Below, one piece after another: positions 38,606 to 47,750 of a DNA stretch of 47,750 bases. The translations under genes and the position numbers were made by a program. The notes below the pieces were generated by a model. That model searched no databases, had not been told where the DNA came from, and was given only the letters and a program-made list of their open reading frames with translations. The DNA comes from Chitinispirillales bacterium (GTDB taxonomy: Bacteria; Fibrobacterota; Chitinivibrionia; Chitinivibrionales; Chitinispirillaceae), in assembly GCA_031283085.1 (NCBI GenBank), contig JAITCM010000086.1, forward strand, positions 1 to 47,750, given 5' to 3'. The number at the start of each line of letters is the position of its first letter. Position 1 is the first letter of the stretch.

Positions 38606-40954
38606 CTACTCTTCAATCTTTTCCATCTCCTTCTTGAGCCTCTCTATCTCCGCGTCAAGCTCCTTGGACTGCTCCGCGGCTTTCTTGGCGCCGCTGCCGC
38701 CGCTCATGCCCATTATCTTCTGCACGGTCGCCAGCGCGTATTCGACGTCGTCCTTGACCTGGTCTATGGTACGCGAGAAGAAAGTTCCGCGTTGGTACTC
38801 GTGGCGGTAGCGCTGGTGTTCGTGGAAGCCCTTTACGAAGTCGCCGCTCCTGTTCTTCAGGCTGTCGAGCACGGAGGTCAGGTGCGACGTTTGGCCTATT
38901 TGGGAGTAGCCCTCCACGCGGTCGGCGAGCTGCGAGTACGCCAAACGGTTGTTGTCGTACCGCAGGGTGCGCACATTCAACGAATCCTCCGGCGGTGGAG
39001 TGAGCTTTTCGCAGAGAGCGTTGGCGGATTTCAGGGTTTCAAGCGCCTTGGAGTAATCTTTTTGGAGCAAATATCCGTAGGACTGGAGCAACAGCCCTTC
39101 CGCGCGCAGAACGGCGTGCTGCGTCGTATTCTGTAACGTTCTTCCGACGTTTATACAGTCGCTCCACTGGCGCGCCTTGAGCGCCGTCCAAGCCTGGCCC
39201 AAAAGCGCGTCCTCGGTGTAGTAGCTGTTTGACGGTACCTGCCTCAGCGCCGTAACGGCCTTGGAGAGCGCGTTCTCCTCGTAGAATATGAAGCCCATGA
39301 AGAGGTAGCTTCTGTTGACCATTTCTTGGGCCTGTTTTGTCTTGGGCGCGGTGTTAATGACATTTTCCAGGGCGGCGATTACATCCTTGATGTCGCTGCC
39401 GAGCACCGCGTGGGTGACGGCCGCGGCGTGCTGCGCGAAGATGTAGTCCGGGTGGGATTCGGGGACGACCGAGAATGCCTGCAGCGCCTTGCGCAACTCG
39501 CCGTTCTGCAGGTATATCTGTCCCATGATATAGGTGCCGTGGAAGCGCAGCGAGTCGGGGACGCCGGGTTTGTTCAGCTCCACGAACTGGCTCGTCGCCT
39601 GCGGGAAGTCGTTGTTTCTGTAGTGTATCCGCATGAGGCCGAGGTCGGCGTACGGGACTACCTCGCCGTTCGGGTAGGCCTCCTTTACCTTGCTGTAGTT
39701 GTCGATGGCCCGTTCGCGCATATCGAGCTGCTCCTGACAGTCGGAGCGGAAGAGGCTCACCCAGTCGTTCCTGAAGAAGTCGGGAAACTCGACCATAAGG
39801 CGGCTGAAGATGAAGAAGGCCTCCCAGTATTTGCCCTCCGCGTACAGTTTGCGTCCGCGGTTGTAGAGTTCGTTGGGGTTGAGCGAGGCCATCCGCGCCA
39901 CCCTGCGGGCGAGTTCTTCCTCGCGGTGCCGCCCGAAGTCGGCTTTGACATATAAAGAGTGGCTCGTCGCGTCGCTGTTCTCTTCCGTCATTACATTGTA
40001 TTGATAGTAGATGGCGAGGTCGCGCCCGCGGTTGAAAGACGGCATTTGGGCGCCGAGCGCCAGACCCCAGTGCCCCAACACGTTTTCGTCGAAGCCCATT
40101 ATGAGGTAGGCCTTGAACATCCGCATCGCCCAGTAGCCGACGCGCCAGTTGAGCTCCCATTCCATGGATTTCGCGAAGCTCTCAAGCCCCGGCCCGGACG
40201 CTTCGAAGTTTTCGGCCTTGGAGAAGAAATCCTTCAGGTCGAACTCGAGATAGTTCTCCACGCGGTTCTCCCAAAACTTTGAATAGCCGGTGAGGCGCAG
40301 GTTGCGCGCGTACTCGGCGGTGGATTCGAAATCAAATAACGATTTGCCCATGGTAGGAGCGATGAGGTTCTGCGTGGCGAGCCCCACGATATGTTCGCCC
40401 AGTACCGGGTGTTTGTAGAGCCGGTAGGCCGCGCCCAAGTCGATGCCCGTCCCCACCAGCGGGTCGCCGAAGTCCGTTTGGTAGGCGAAGTTGAGGTTCG
40501 CCCCCACGATAAGGCGCTGCCAGATATGCCAGGCGTATCCGAACGAAAATACGAGGTTTGTGTTGCTCAGCGACGTTTTCGTATCGGCGCTGAGTTTTCC
40601 GGTGTTCCTGTCGAACTCGTCCGCGTAGACCGGCCCCGCGCCCTCCATCAGCATGGTGAACCCGGCGGTGTGGTAGAGTGAGATGGGGTAGTTCACCCCT
40701 ATCTCGGAGAGCGTGAACGCCCCCTGAAGGACAGGCGCCACGGCCGCCCGCACGGAGAGGTAGTTCTCCTCGGCGATATTGGCCGGATTGCTCAACGGCG
40801 AGTACGGATTGTTGAGCGAGCGCCAACGCTGTGTAACGAGATACTCGCCCGGCAGGCCGGCGGCAAAGGCGCCGGAGGCGGCGAGGAAGAGCGCCGGCAG
40901 AACGGCGGACGACAGTTTACGGACAAACTCTGAACAAACGTGCGGAAGCGGCAT
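38606..40954 (-). CDS. Outer-membrane beta-barrel fused to TPR repeats
   Basis: The start is the ATG at 40954, 9 nt after GGAG; two upstream in-frame ATGs (40993, 41029) are possible. The 782-residue product has a signal peptide ([19 protein letters not shown]). A PorV/PorQ-like barrel region of about 330 residues follows ([39 protein letters not shown]). From about residue 360 there are several TPR-type helix pairs ([40 protein letters not shown]). It ends in a coiled coil ([20 protein letters not shown]). A barrel plus periplasmic TPR suggests an outer-membrane protein that recruits periplasmic partners. Confidence 0.8.
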   Translation of the reverse strand: MPLPHVCSEFVRKLSSAVLPALFLAASGAFAAGLPGEYLVTQRWRSLNNPYSPLSNPANIAEENYLSVRAAVAPVLQGAFTLSEIGVNYPISLYHTAGFTMLMEGAGPVYADEFDRNTGKLSADTKTSLSNTNLVFSFGYAWHIWQRLIVGANLNFAYQTDFGDPLVGTGIDLGAAYRLYKHPVLGEHIVGLATQNLIAPTMGKSLFDFESTAEYARNLRLTGYSKFWENRVENYLEFDLKDFFSKAENFEASGPGLESFAKSMEWELNWRVGYWAMRMFKAYLIMGFDENVLGHWGLALGAQMPSFNRGRDLAIYYQYNVMTEENSDATSHSLYVKADFGRHREEELARRVARMASLNPNELYNRGRKLYAEGKYWEAFFIFSRLMVEFPDFFRNDWVSLFRSDCQEQLDMRERAIDNYSKVKEAYPNGEVVPYADLGLMRIHYRNNDFPQATSQFVELNKPGVPDSLRFHGTYIMGQIYLQNGELRKALQAFSVVPESHPDYIFAQHAAAVTHAVLGSDIKDVIAALENVINTAPKTKQAQEMVNRSYLFMGFIFYEENALSKAVTALRQVPSNSYYTEDALLGQAWTALKARQWSDCINVGRTLQNTTQHAVLRAEGLLLQSYGYLLQKDYSKALETLKSANALCEKLTPPPEDSLNVRTLRYDNNRLAYSQLADRVEGYSQIGQTSHLTSVLDSLKNRSGDFVKGFHEHQRYRHEYQRGTFFSRTIDQVKDDVEYALATVQKIMGMSGGSGAKKAAEQSKELDAEIERLKKEMEKIEE

Positions 40955-41203
40955 TTCGATAAACTCCAGGCAAGAGACGGTTTTCCACGCCATATAATAA
41001 ATATACTGTCGGGACGGGCGCGACGCCACGGTTTAAATATAATATACCATACGGGAAAGCCCGTGTCAAAAAAAAGCAAAAAAAAAACATACCCCTTGCT
41101 TTCGCCCGCTAAAATAATTATTTTCTTAATGTCTACCGTCTTGGCCGCAACGGCCTTTCTCCCTATCCAAAAACCCTTAACCATATTAGGAGGATTCCCT
41201 AAA

Positions 41204-41671
41204 ATGGCCAGTATCAACAAAGTTATCCTGATCGGCAACCTCGGGAGGGACCCCGAGCTTCGCTACACGCCGCAGGGGAGGCCCGTCGTCAATTTTTCGC
41301 TCGCTACGACGGAGCACTGGACAAGCAAGAGCGGGGAGAAGCAGGAACGCACCGAGTGGCACAAAATCGTGTTATGGGGGCGGCAGGCCGAGGTAGCCAA
41401 TCAGTACCTCAAAAAGGGCAGCCCTTGCTACATCGAGGGGCGTATCACCACGCGCTCCTGGGAGGACAAGGACAAGGTGAAGCGCTACAGCACGGAGATA
41501 GAGGGCCTGTCTCTGCAGTTGCTGGGCACCCGCGGCGAGGCGCCGGCGCACACACCGGCGCAACCGGACGAGTACTTCGACTCTTTCCCGGAGACAATGA
41601 CCGAGAGCGCGCCGGCGGGCGGGAGTTCAGGCGGCGGCTCTTCGGGCGGGGACGACGACCTGCCGTTCTAG
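41204..41671 (+). CDS. ssb: Single-stranded DNA-binding protein
   Basis: The start is the ATG after AGGAGG; the open frame reaches 40940 but only noncoding-like residues are added. The 155-residue protein has the OB-fold start [20 protein letters not shown], then [14 protein letters not shown] and [21 protein letters not shown] disordered Gly/Ser/Pro-rich linker and the acidic tip DDDLPF, which recruits partner proteins, complete it. SSB coats single-stranded DNA in replication and repair. rpsF and rpsR do not flank it, which is unusual but not rare. Confidence 0.96.
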   Translation: MASINKVILIGNLGRDPELRYTPQGRPVVNFSLATTEHWTSKSGEKQERTEWHKIVLWGRQAEVANQYLKKGSPCYIEGRITTRSWEDKDKVKRYSTEIEGLSLQLLGTRGEAPAHTPAQPDEYFDSFPETMTESAPAGGSSGGGSSGGDDDLPF

Positions 41672-41677
41672 GCCGAT

Positions 41678-41778
41678 GGCGGCGTCCGCGCCCGCGGGCG
41701 CCGTATACTTAAAGAGCGGGCGGCTCTGTCGCCGCCCCTGTACAAAGGCGGCGTCCGCGTCCGTGAACGCCGCATATT
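41678..41778. repeat. Direct repeat pair with central hairpin after ssb
   Basis: Two 32-nt copies beginning GGCGGCGTCCGCG (41678-41709 and 41747-41778) differ at about six positions. Between them GGGCGGC (41718-41724) pairs with GCCGCCC (41731-41737) around a 6-nt loop. The block may serve as a weak terminator for ssb. No protein is supported here. Confidence 0.6.
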
Positions 41779-41782
41779 GATT

Positions 41783-43015
41783 ATGAACGCCAATATCGCC
41801 ATATTATCCGCGCTTTGTCTCCTGTTTCTGCTGATGTCGGCTTTCTTTTCGGCGTCGGAGACGGCCATCTTCTCCATTCCACGCGAACGCATAGAGTCTT
41901 TCAGGACGCATATTGCGCGTTCCAAGCGGCTTATCTATGAACTCCTCATGGAAGGTCAGCGGACGCTACTGTTAATACTTTTAGGTAATTTGTTCGTTAA
42001 TATTACCCTCGCGGGCATCGTCAACTCGCTCATGGCCGCCGTTCTCGGCCGCGGCGCGGCGTTTTGGGGTTTCGCCGCCGCGACGGCGTCTATCATCGTC
42101 TTCGGCGAAATTCTGCCGAAAAACGCCGCTCTCGGCAGAAACGAGAGGCTCGCCGCCTTCGCCTCCCCAATTTTGTTCTACTTGATGAAGCTGCTCTCCC
42201 CCCTGCTCAACATAGCGCTGAGGGTAAACCGTTTCTTCCTGTCGCGTTTCACGCCGCGCTTTCGGGAGAACGCCCCGTTCATCACCATAGGAGAGTTGAA
42301 ATCCGCCGTGCAAAGCTCGTTTGAGCAGGGCGTCATCTCCAGGTCGGAACAGGGGGTCATAACAAACCTGCTGGACAAGGGGGCGCAACCGGTGAAGCGG
42401 ATAATGACCCACCGTTCCAGAATACCGCTTTTGCCGCACTACGCCACGGCGGCCGAGGCGCTCTCGGAGCTCTCCGCCCATAAACAGACATTCGCGCTCA
42501 TCGCCCGCGGGCCGCGCAACCCGCAGGTAACGGGCATAGTCACCCTGTCCGACCTGCTCAAGGCCGCGCCGGGCGACCGTTGCCGGCAGTTGGCCGCGGC
42601 CCCCCAGTGGGCGCCCGAAACGATAGCGGCGGCCGACCTCATCAGCTTCATGTTCGCCGAGAAGCAGAACATCGTCTGCGTGGTGGACGAGTTCGGCGGA
42701 TTAAGCGGCGCCCTTACGCTTATGGACGGCCTGTCCAAGGTGGTGAGCGCAACCTCCAAACGCCCGTTCCGGAGCGCCGGCAACGCCCGCGTCTTCAACG
42801 GCCTGCAGGAGATAGACACAATAACCGAGTGGCTGCCGGAGTGCCTGACCGCGCAGGTCAAAGACGCCCGAACCCTAAACGGCTTATTAACGCGCCATTT
42901 GGGCAGAATACCGAAAACAGGCGAACGCTTTGACATCGGCGATAAGAAATTTTATATTATGTCTTCGGGGTCTACAAAGATAGAGTCGGTTTTAGTAGTC
43001 AGGGAAGAGGGCTAA
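41783..43015 (+). CDS. CNNM/CorC (HlyC/CorC) family transporter
   Basis: The 410-residue protein starts at the ATG at 41783 (a TTG two codons earlier is also possible). The N-terminal DUF21/CNNM domain (about 1-180) begins LLMSAFFSASETAIFSIPRERI, and has LLILLGNLFVNITLAGIVNS and FGEILPKNAALGRNERLAAF. A pair of CBS domains follows (about 195-320), with VKRIMTHRSRIPLLP and FAEKQNIVCVVDEFGGLSGA. The C-terminal CorC/HlyC domain ends SSGSTKIESVLVV. These proteins are linked to magnesium/cobalt efflux or Na+-coupled Mg2+ transport. 'Hemolysin' is an old label without support. Confidence 0.93.
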   Translation: MNANIAILSALCLLFLLMSAFFSASETAIFSIPRERIESFRTHIARSKRLIYELLMEGQRTLLLILLGNLFVNITLAGIVNSLMAAVLGRGAAFWGFAAATASIIVFGEILPKNAALGRNERLAAFASPILFYLMKLLSPLLNIALRVNRFFLSRFTPRFRENAPFITIGELKSAVQSSFEQGVISRSEQGVITNLLDKGAQPVKRIMTHRSRIPLLPHYATAAEALSELSAHKQTFALIARGPRNPQVTGIVTLSDLLKAAPGDRCRQLAAAPQWAPETIAAADLISFMFAEKQNIVCVVDEFGGLSGALTLMDGLSKVVSATSKRPFRSAGNARVFNGLQEIDTITEWLPECLTAQVKDARTLNGLLTRHLGRIPKTGERFDIGDKKFYIMSSGSTKIESVLVVREEG

Positions 43016-43068
43016 GGAAGGCTCATTCGGACATTACGGCAAATCAAAAAACAAAAAGAAAGGCTCTA

Positions 43069-43701
43069 ATGAGTACGGAAGTCTTAATGTTGGCGCTTTT
43101 GGCCTCAATGGCCGTGATAGCGCTGATGATAACGCTCAACACTCGCGGCAAGTGGCGCGCCACTATCTCCGCCATGCTGTCCGCGTGCCTTTTAGGGTGG
43201 ACGGTATGGCTATTCACGCTGCAGTTCTCCGCCATAGACAAGGACGAGGCGCAGGGCGAGCGCCGCCGGCTTAGCCTGAAAGACCTGACCCCGCCCAGAC
43301 AAAACAAAACGCAGCGGTTCTCCGCGTTGTTGGAGGAGGTCAGCGATTTCGCCGCCGAGCTGGAGCAGGTTCAGCTCCAAATTCCGTCCTACACCCACGA
43401 GCAGTTATTGGCGCGCGCCGGCACCGTTGAGGCCGGCTTCGAGGCGCTTTTGGGCGAAATTAACGAATCCAAGCCTGTCTTGGACAAATCCCCGGAAGCC
43501 GCAAAGATGGTGGACGAGGCCATGGGCGAGCTCAAGGGAGCGTGCCACCTTCTCAAGGCCTACTACTACGCGGAGAACACGGACGGCGAAACAGCCGCGG
43601 AGCGCCTGATGAAGCAAAAGGCGCGCGACGCGAACGGGACACTCGTCAAGGTGATTAAGATTGTCAAAAATTACGAAAGCGGTAAGAATGCCGAACGATA
43701 A
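43069..43701 (+). CDS. Bitopic membrane protein with coiled-coil tail, unknown
   Basis: The 210-residue protein has two hydrophobic N-terminal segments (about 5-23, LMLALLASMAVIALMITL, and 34-53, SAMLSACLLGWTVWLFTLQF). A long helical, highly charged soluble region follows (LLEEVSDFAAELEQVQLQI; AAERLMKQKARDANGTLVKV). The family is not recognised. A GAAAGG-like RBS precedes the ATG. The thiD2-like gene starts 14 nt before its stop, so both are probably translated from one mRNA. No function is proposed. Confidence 0.7.
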   Translation: MSTEVLMLALLASMAVIALMITLNTRGKWRATISAMLSACLLGWTVWLFTLQFSAIDKDEAQGERRRLSLKDLTPPRQNKTQRFSALLEEVSDFAAELEQVQLQIPSYTHEQLLARAGTVEAGFEALLGEINESKPVLDKSPEAAKMVDEAMGELKGACHLLKAYYYAENTDGETAAERLMKQKARDANGTLVKVIKIVKNYESGKNAER

Positions 43702-44113
43702 CGACCGACACCGGATACTCCGCGTACTCGACGCCAACTTCAACCGCCTCCGCGAAGCGTTGCGGGTCGTGGAGGAGTACTGCCGATTCATAATAGAAGA
43801 CGAAAGCGTATGCGTCAAACTTAAGGCGATGAGGCACTCGCTCTCAGACATGGAGACGGCCGTCGGACAGAGCGCCCTCCTGGAAGGGCGCGACACGGGA
43901 ACCGACTGCTTCGCGTCGGCAAGCCGTCCGGAGGAGATGGGCAGGACGAACGCCGAGAGCGTCCTCCGCGCCAATTTCAAACGCGCCCAGGAGGCGTGCC
44001 GCGTCATAGAGGAGTATTCAAAACTGTCAACGGCAACGGAACCGGTCAGCCGGCAGGCCAAGGAGACGCGGTTTTCGCTCTACGCGATGGAGAAGGCGTA
44101 TTTAGCGCCATGA
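43688..44113 (+). CDS. ThiD2-like hydroxymethylpyrimidine phosphate kinase (tentative)
   Basis: The start at 43688 overlaps the previous gene by 14 nt; the longer frame begins inside it. The 141-residue protein has duplicated helical units: ILRVLDANFNRLREALRVVE, with EYCRF, and VLRANFKRAQEACRVIEEYS, matching the ThiD2 domain often fused to ThiE. The RDTGTD segment in the middle (DTGTDCFASASRPEEMGR) is also typical. ThiD2 phosphorylates HMP-P to HMP-PP in thiamine synthesis without acting on free HMP. Here it is free-standing. ThiE itself is not in the window; thiS at 37531 belongs to the same pathway. Confidence 0.8.
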   Translation: MPNDNDRHRILRVLDANFNRLREALRVVEEYCRFIIEDESVCVKLKAMRHSLSDMETAVGQSALLEGRDTGTDCFASASRPEEMGRTNAESVLRANFKRAQEACRVIEEYSKLSTATEPVSRQAKETRFSLYAMEKAYLAP

Positions 44114-44265
44114 TTTCGGCGGCGGTGAGGCCTGTCCAGCGGGATTTGACCGGGAGAAAAAGAATTTATACCTTATTATTTTGGATTTTATTATTTTGAT
44201 TGTTTGAGTTATTTGATTTAACCGGCCTCGACCGGCGTTGATTTCGATACCCGGAGATTAAGACA

Positions 44266-45540
44266 ATGAACCCGCCAAACGGCACAAACGGACACTGCTT
44301 TGAGAGAGCCGTCGTAACCGGCCTCGGCATGGTCTCCCCCATGGGCAACGACGTTTCCGGCTCCTGGTCGGCGCTTTTGTCGGGCGTATCCGCCGCGGCG
44401 CCCGTTACGCGGTTTGACTGCTCGCAGTTCAAGACCCGCTTCGCCTGCGAAGTTAAGGGATTCGACCCCGCCGCCTGCTTTGACGCTAAGGAGGCGCGGG
44501 GGATGGACCTGTACACGCAGTACGCGGCGGCGGCGGCGGCGCAGGCGTTTGGCGACGCCGGGCTTGAGACCGGGGGCGGCGACCCGTTCCGCCGCGCCGT
44601 GATTTTCGCGTCGGGGATAGGCGGGATAAACACGCTGCAGGAGGAGCTCTTCAAGTTTGCGGCGTCGAGCGGCGTGCCGAGATTCTCGCCGTTTATGGTG
44701 CCCAAGATGATAGGCAACATCGCGGCGGGGGTTATCGCGTTGAAATACGGTTTCCGCGGGGCGAACTACGGCACGGTGAGCGCCTGCGCCTCGTCGTCCC
44801 ACGCGTTGGTCGACGCCATGAATCTCATCAGGCTGAGCAAGGCGGAGGTGGTAATCGCCGGCGGCTCCGAGGCGCCGATAAATGTGACCGGCCTCGGCGG
44901 TTTCGGCGCTATGCGGGCTCTGTCAACAAGGAACGACGACCCCGCGACGGCCTCGCGCCCGTTCGACAAAGACCGCGACGGCTTCGTCCTCGGCGAGGGG
45001 GCGGCGGCCTTAGTCGTGGAGTCCATGAGCCACGCGAAAGCAAGGGGGGCCCGGATATACGCCGAACTCGCCGGCGGCGGGATGACCGCGGACGCCTTCC
45101 ACTCGACGCTGCCGCATCCCGACGGTATATCCGTTGAAAAGGCTATGGCGTTAGCGTTGAACGACGCCGGGGCGAATCCCGAAGACATCGGCTACATCAA
45201 CCTGCACGCCACATCAACCCCCGCGGGGGACGGGCCGGAAATCATGGCGGTGGGGCGTCTGTTCAAGAACTCGCTAAAAACGCTGCACGCAAGCGGAACA
45301 AAGTCAATGACCGGCCACCTGCTCGGCGGCGTCGGGGCGCTGGAGGCGGCGATTACCGTCCTGTCAATACACAACGGCGTGATTCCGCCCACAATCAATA
45401 CGGTAAATGTCGAACCTGAACTAAACATCGGTATTGACTTGACGCTTGGTAGCGCCGTCAGGAAAAAGATTGAAGTCGCGATGACGAATAATTTCGGCTT
45501 TGGGGGACAGAACGCGAGCCTTGTTTTCAGACGGGTTTAA
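44266..45540 (+). CDS. fabF: Beta-ketoacyl-ACP synthase II
   Basis: FabF condenses malonyl-ACP with acyl-ACP in fatty acid elongation. The 424-residue length is typical. The catalytic Cys is in VSACASSSHALVDA (Cys174), His in NLHATSTPAGD (His314), Lys in GTKSMTGHLLGG (Lys346) and the second His is His351. GGAG lies just upstream of the ATG. It is followed after 2 nt by murG on the same strand. acpP and fabG are not nearby. Confidence 0.96.
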   Translation: MNPPNGTNGHCFERAVVTGLGMVSPMGNDVSGSWSALLSGVSAAAPVTRFDCSQFKTRFACEVKGFDPAACFDAKEARGMDLYTQYAAAAAAQAFGDAGLETGGGDPFRRAVIFASGIGGINTLQEELFKFAASSGVPRFSPFMVPKMIGNIAAGVIALKYGFRGANYGTVSACASSSHALVDAMNLIRLSKAEVVIAGGSEAPINVTGLGGFGAMRALSTRNDDPATASRPFDKDRDGFVLGEGAAALVVESMSHAKARGARIYAELAGGGMTADAFHSTLPHPDGISVEKAMALALNDAGANPEDIGYINLHATSTPAGDGPEIMAVGRLFKNSLKTLHASGTKSMTGHLLGGVGALEAAITVLSIHNGVIPPTINTVNVEPELNIGIDLTLGSAVRKKIEVAMTNNFGFGGQNASLVFRRV

Positions 45541-45542
45541 CT

Positions 45543-46619
45543 GTGAAAACATCCATAAAAAAAATACTGCTGACAGGCGGCGGAACGGCCGGCCACGTAA
45601 CCCCGAACTTAGCCTTAATCCCCGGACTGAAAGCCGCCGGCTTCGACGTCCACTACGCGGGCACCCATAGCGGCATGGAGCGCGGGCTGGTCGAAAAGGC
45701 CGGACTGCCCTACCACTGTATAAGCGCCGGAAAGTTGCGGCGTTATTTTGACTTGAAAAATTTCACCGACCTCTTCAGGATAAAAATCGGATTCATTCAA
45801 TCGCTCTTTTTGTTGATAAAACTCCGTCCCGCCGTCGTCTTCAGTAAAGGCGGTTTCGTCTCCTGCCCAGTGGTGTGGGCGGCGTGGCTGTGCCGCGTAC
45901 CCGCCGTCATCCACGAGTCGGACATTACGCCGGGGCTGGCCAATCGGCTGTCAATGCCGTTTGTCAGGAAGATATGTTTCAGTTTCCCCGAAACGGAAGC
46001 GCGCCTGCCCGCCTCCAAACGGGTGATGACTGGGCTGCCGGTACGCGAGGGGCTGTTCAACGGCGATGCCGCGAGGGGGCGGGAGCTCTGCGGGTTTGAC
46101 GACGGCAAACCGGTTATAGCGGTTACGGGCGGGAGCCTGGGGGCAAGCGCGGTAAACGAGGCGGTCAGGGGCGGCCTCAACCGCCTGCTCGACGATTTCA
46201 ACGTCTGCCATATATGCGGTAAGGGCAACATGGCGCCGGGAGGACGGAAGGGGTACCGTCAATTTGAGTATGCGGGCGAGGAACTGCCTGACCTGTTCGC
46301 GATGGCGGACATCGTAATATCGCGGGCGGGCGCCACGACGCTGTTTGAGCTGCTGGCGCTGCGCAAACCCGCCCTGTTAATACCGCTTGGGACCGCGGCA
46401 AGCAGGGGCGACCAGATACTGAACGCGGAGTCGTTTGAGAAGCTTGGATACTGTAAGGTATTATCACAGGAAGGGCTAACCGGAGCGATTCTCGCCGAGA
46501 GCGTAAAGCGGTTCTTTGATGAGGATAAGGACAGGTGTATCGACGCGATGAAGCGTACGGAATCGGTTAGGGCGGTTGACATGGTTTTGGATGTTATTAA
46601 ACGGTTAGCCGAACTGTAG
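45543..46619 (+). CDS. murG: UDP-GlcNAc:undecaprenyl-PP-MurNAc-peptide GlcNAc transferase
   Basis: MurG converts lipid I to lipid II at the inner face of the cytoplasmic membrane. The 358-residue length fits. It starts at GTG 2 nt after the fabF stop, suggesting coupling. ILLTGGGTAGHVTPNLALIP is the first Gly-rich loop, followed by VFSKGGFVSCPVVWAA, IHESDITPGLANRL and TGGSLGASAVNEAV. AGATTLFELLALRKPALLIPLG is the donor-binding region. The neighbouring fabF is a functional mismatch but the pairing could be operonic. Confidence 0.96.
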   Translation: MKTSIKKILLTGGGTAGHVTPNLALIPGLKAAGFDVHYAGTHSGMERGLVEKAGLPYHCISAGKLRRYFDLKNFTDLFRIKIGFIQSLFLLIKLRPAVVFSKGGFVSCPVVWAAWLCRVPAVIHESDITPGLANRLSMPFVRKICFSFPETEARLPASKRVMTGLPVREGLFNGDAARGRELCGFDDGKPVIAVTGGSLGASAVNEAVRGGLNRLLDDFNVCHICGKGNMAPGGRKGYRQFEYAGEELPDLFAMADIVISRAGATTLFELLALRKPALLIPLGTAASRGDQILNAESFEKLGYCKVLSQEGLTGAILAESVKRFFDEDKDRCIDAMKRTESVRAVDMVLDVIKRLAEL

Positions 46620-46628
46620 ATATCAATA

Positions 46629-47405
46629 TCACCCATAATATACGGCGATTTCCTCCTCCTCCTTACGGCTCCACGGGAGCAATTCATGCTCAAACGGCAG
46701 TACGGACGCGAACCCGTCCGCCAAACATTCGGCCAACGATTCAAACGTAACTTTTTTGGCTGTCAATTCATCAATACAGCAACTCTTTGCCTTCAACGAC
46801 TCAACCTGTTTCTCCCGCTCCGAATCGTCAATCCGCAAGTATAAGGGCAGCTTTCGGTAGTTTCCGTTAATCGGTATCGACCCGTGCTGCAGCGTCCCGT
46901 CCGCCGTTCTCCTCTGCGCCGACCCTACCAATTTTCTTCCGGCGACCATTATCTCATCCCGGTTTGGAGCGAGGAAGCAGGGCAGTTTGACCTGGCGTCC
47001 TATTCCGGCCAATCCGCCGTCGGAGTCGTGCGCCTCGCAATCGATGGACGCTTTGCCCAGCCCCGCCATCAGGCATTTTGAGATGATGCCGTATGTCTCA
47101 CGTATGCTCCCACCCATCCCGCGGGCGCTTTTGGGGAAGGTCACGCTGTAGGTGATGTCGCCGTCGTGCAACACTGCCCGCCCGCCGGTGATACGCCCTA
47201 TCCATCCGGCCCCGGCGGCGCCCAGCGCCGCGAGGTCGAACTCGGCTTCAGGTGACTGCATACACCCTATCGTAACGGTCGGGCTAAGCCACGAGTAGAA
47301 ACGGACGGTAACCCCGTCCCCGGCAACGGCGCAGCGCCTTAGCAGGTAAAGGTCGGCGGCCATATTGAACTCGGCGGTACGCGGGGGGTCGATTATGAAT
47401 CTCAT
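46629..47405 (-). CDS. Lipoate-protein ligase A / octanoyltransferase family protein
   Basis: The 258-residue protein has the biotin/lipoate A/B ligase fold signature. It opens FIIDPPRTAEFNMAADLYLL, then RFYSWLSPTVTIGCMQSP, RITGGRAVLHDGDITYSVTF (the RRxxGGGAVxHD-type loop), VAGRKLVGSAQRR and DGTLQHGSI. Such proteins transfer lipoate or octanoate to a conserved Lys on dehydrogenase E2 or glycine-cleavage H proteins. Whether it is LplA (ATP-dependent ligation of free lipoate) or LipM/LipL (amidotransfer) cannot be told. It converges with murG, with 9 nt between the genes. Confidence 0.88.
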   Translation of the reverse strand: MRFIIDPPRTAEFNMAADLYLLRRCAVAGDGVTVRFYSWLSPTVTIGCMQSPEAEFDLAALGAAGAGWIGRITGGRAVLHDGDITYSVTFPKSARGMGGSIRETYGIISKCLMAGLGKASIDCEAHDSDGGLAGIGRQVKLPCFLAPNRDEIMVAGRKLVGSAQRRTADGTLQHGSIPINGNYRKLPLYLRIDDSEREKQVESLKAKSCCIDELTAKKVTFESLAECLADGFASVLPFEHELLPWSRKEEEEIAVYYG

Positions 47406-47636
47406 AATATTGATAAAAATAATACAAGGCCGGCGCGTTACATCAAATAAAAACCTGGCCGAAGGTCATAACCCGCTTATCGCGTTGCCTCAAACAAAAA
47501 AATTCCTGACGCCCGATTCTCTATGAATTATTCTTGGCGTTTCCGGGATTATGGCGGGGAAGCGCCTATCGCAATCAATCGCAAAAAAATCACAACTATG
47601 ATTTTGCGCTTGCGCGTTAATTATATTACAAACATT

Positions 47637-47750
47637 ATGGGTGACCGTACAATAATATCATTCGACTACGCGATAAAGCATATTTTACGCGACAAGGCCA
47701 ACTTTAACATCCTTGGCGGCTTTCTGACGGAGCTGCTCGGACGTAAGGTT
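47637..47750 (+). CDS. Rpn family PD-(D/E)XK nuclease / putative transposase, 5' part
   Basis: The gene is cut by the window edge. The 38 visible residues (MGDRTIISFDYAIKHILRDK, then FNILGGFLTELLG) match the N-terminus of Rpn/PD-(D/E)XK nuclease family transposases, which are often found in many copies in gut bacteria. The DYAIKHIL segment is the usual family start; the catalytic motif lies beyond the window. The upstream gap (47406-47636) is AT-rich and shared with the divergent lipoate ligase gene. Confidence 0.85.
   Translation, partial: MGDRTIISFDYAIKHILRDKANFNILGGFLTELLGRKV

Noticed and set aside
39326-40160. Large open frames on both strands inside the barrel-TPR gene
   Set aside because: The minus-strand reading in the barrel-TPR frame has a signal peptide, TPRs and an RBS; the others do not.
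41783-43015. Hemolysin function for the CNNM/CorC protein
   Set aside because: The 'hemolysin' name in this family is historic; the DUF21, CBS and CorC domains indicate an ion transport-related protein.
1-47750. CRISPR array
   Set aside because: I found no regularly spaced short direct repeats and no cas-like genes. The recurring repeats are dispersed palindromes, not arrays.
1-47750. tRNA, rRNA or tmRNA genes
   Set aside because: I saw no cloverleaf-like T-arm motif or conserved rRNA segments in the gaps; reading by eye could miss one, so a tRNA search program would settle this.

Overview
The window looks like a chromosomal segment of a Gram-negative bacterium. It encodes several signal-peptide-bearing outer-membrane beta-barrel proteins, PilM/PilN-like proteins, two type IV pilin-like prepilins, DsbA-like and CNNM/CorC proteins, and core peptidoglycan and lipid enzymes. 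The prepilin N-termini, mixed base composition, TTG starts and a PD-(D/E)XK (Rpn-type) transposase at the right edge remind me most of Fibrobacterota from gut environments. This is an inference from protein style only. I saw no rRNA or tRNA gene.

Layout. 0-6.2 kb: gatC with a small membrane ORF, an outer-membrane barrel gene on the minus strand, then a plus-strand run of pilM-like, pilN-like, rsmD, coaD and a rhomboid protease. 6.2-8.3 kb: a RelE-type toxin-antitoxin (TA) pair with a frameshifted toxin, a barrel protein and a FliT/FlgN-like small protein. 8.2-16.6 kb: mostly minus strand, with PAS-GGDEF-EAL, glycogen synthase, DsbA-like, a divergent Tex paralogue, a histone H1-like protein and a LOG protein; a YtfJ-like gene lies on the plus strand. 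16.8-19.7 kb: L,D-transpeptidase, a MurC/Mpl-type ligase and cmk. 19.9-21.6 kb: a methyltransferase broken at a 17-C tract, a long imperfect inverted repeat, and a second, intact RelE-type TA pair.

21.7-27.5 kb is the most unusual part. Two prepilin genes in opposite orientation share an almost identical 110-nt leader and N-terminus. They form an inverted repeat around canonical tex and a three-gene accessory operon (DUF6932-like nucleotidyltransferase fold, a coiled-coil protein and an unknown protein). 27.7-32.2 kb: a tandem pair of large paralogous membrane proteins resembling GT-C enzymes. 32.4-33.3 kb: a Panacea/SocA-type antitoxin with an unrecognised partner. 33.3-35.4 kb: dprA, divIC/ftsB and recO, overlapping; recO seems to start at ATT. 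35.5-35.7 kb: a MITE-like element. 35.7-47.4 kb: an HMA-UreH-cupredoxin copper protein, thiS, a conserved hypothetical, a barrel-TPR fusion, ssb, a CNNM/CorC protein, a ThiD2-like protein, fabF, murG and a lipoate ligase family gene. The window ends inside an Rpn-type nuclease gene.

Housekeeping themes are cell-wall synthesis and recycling (Mur ligase, murG, L,D-transpeptidase, divIC), thiamine (thiS, thiD2), DNA uptake and recombination (dprA, recO, ssb) and surface or pilus functions. Three TA loci, MITE-like and palindromic repeats, inverted prepilins and a homopolymer-interrupted gene mark the accessory, plastic parts.
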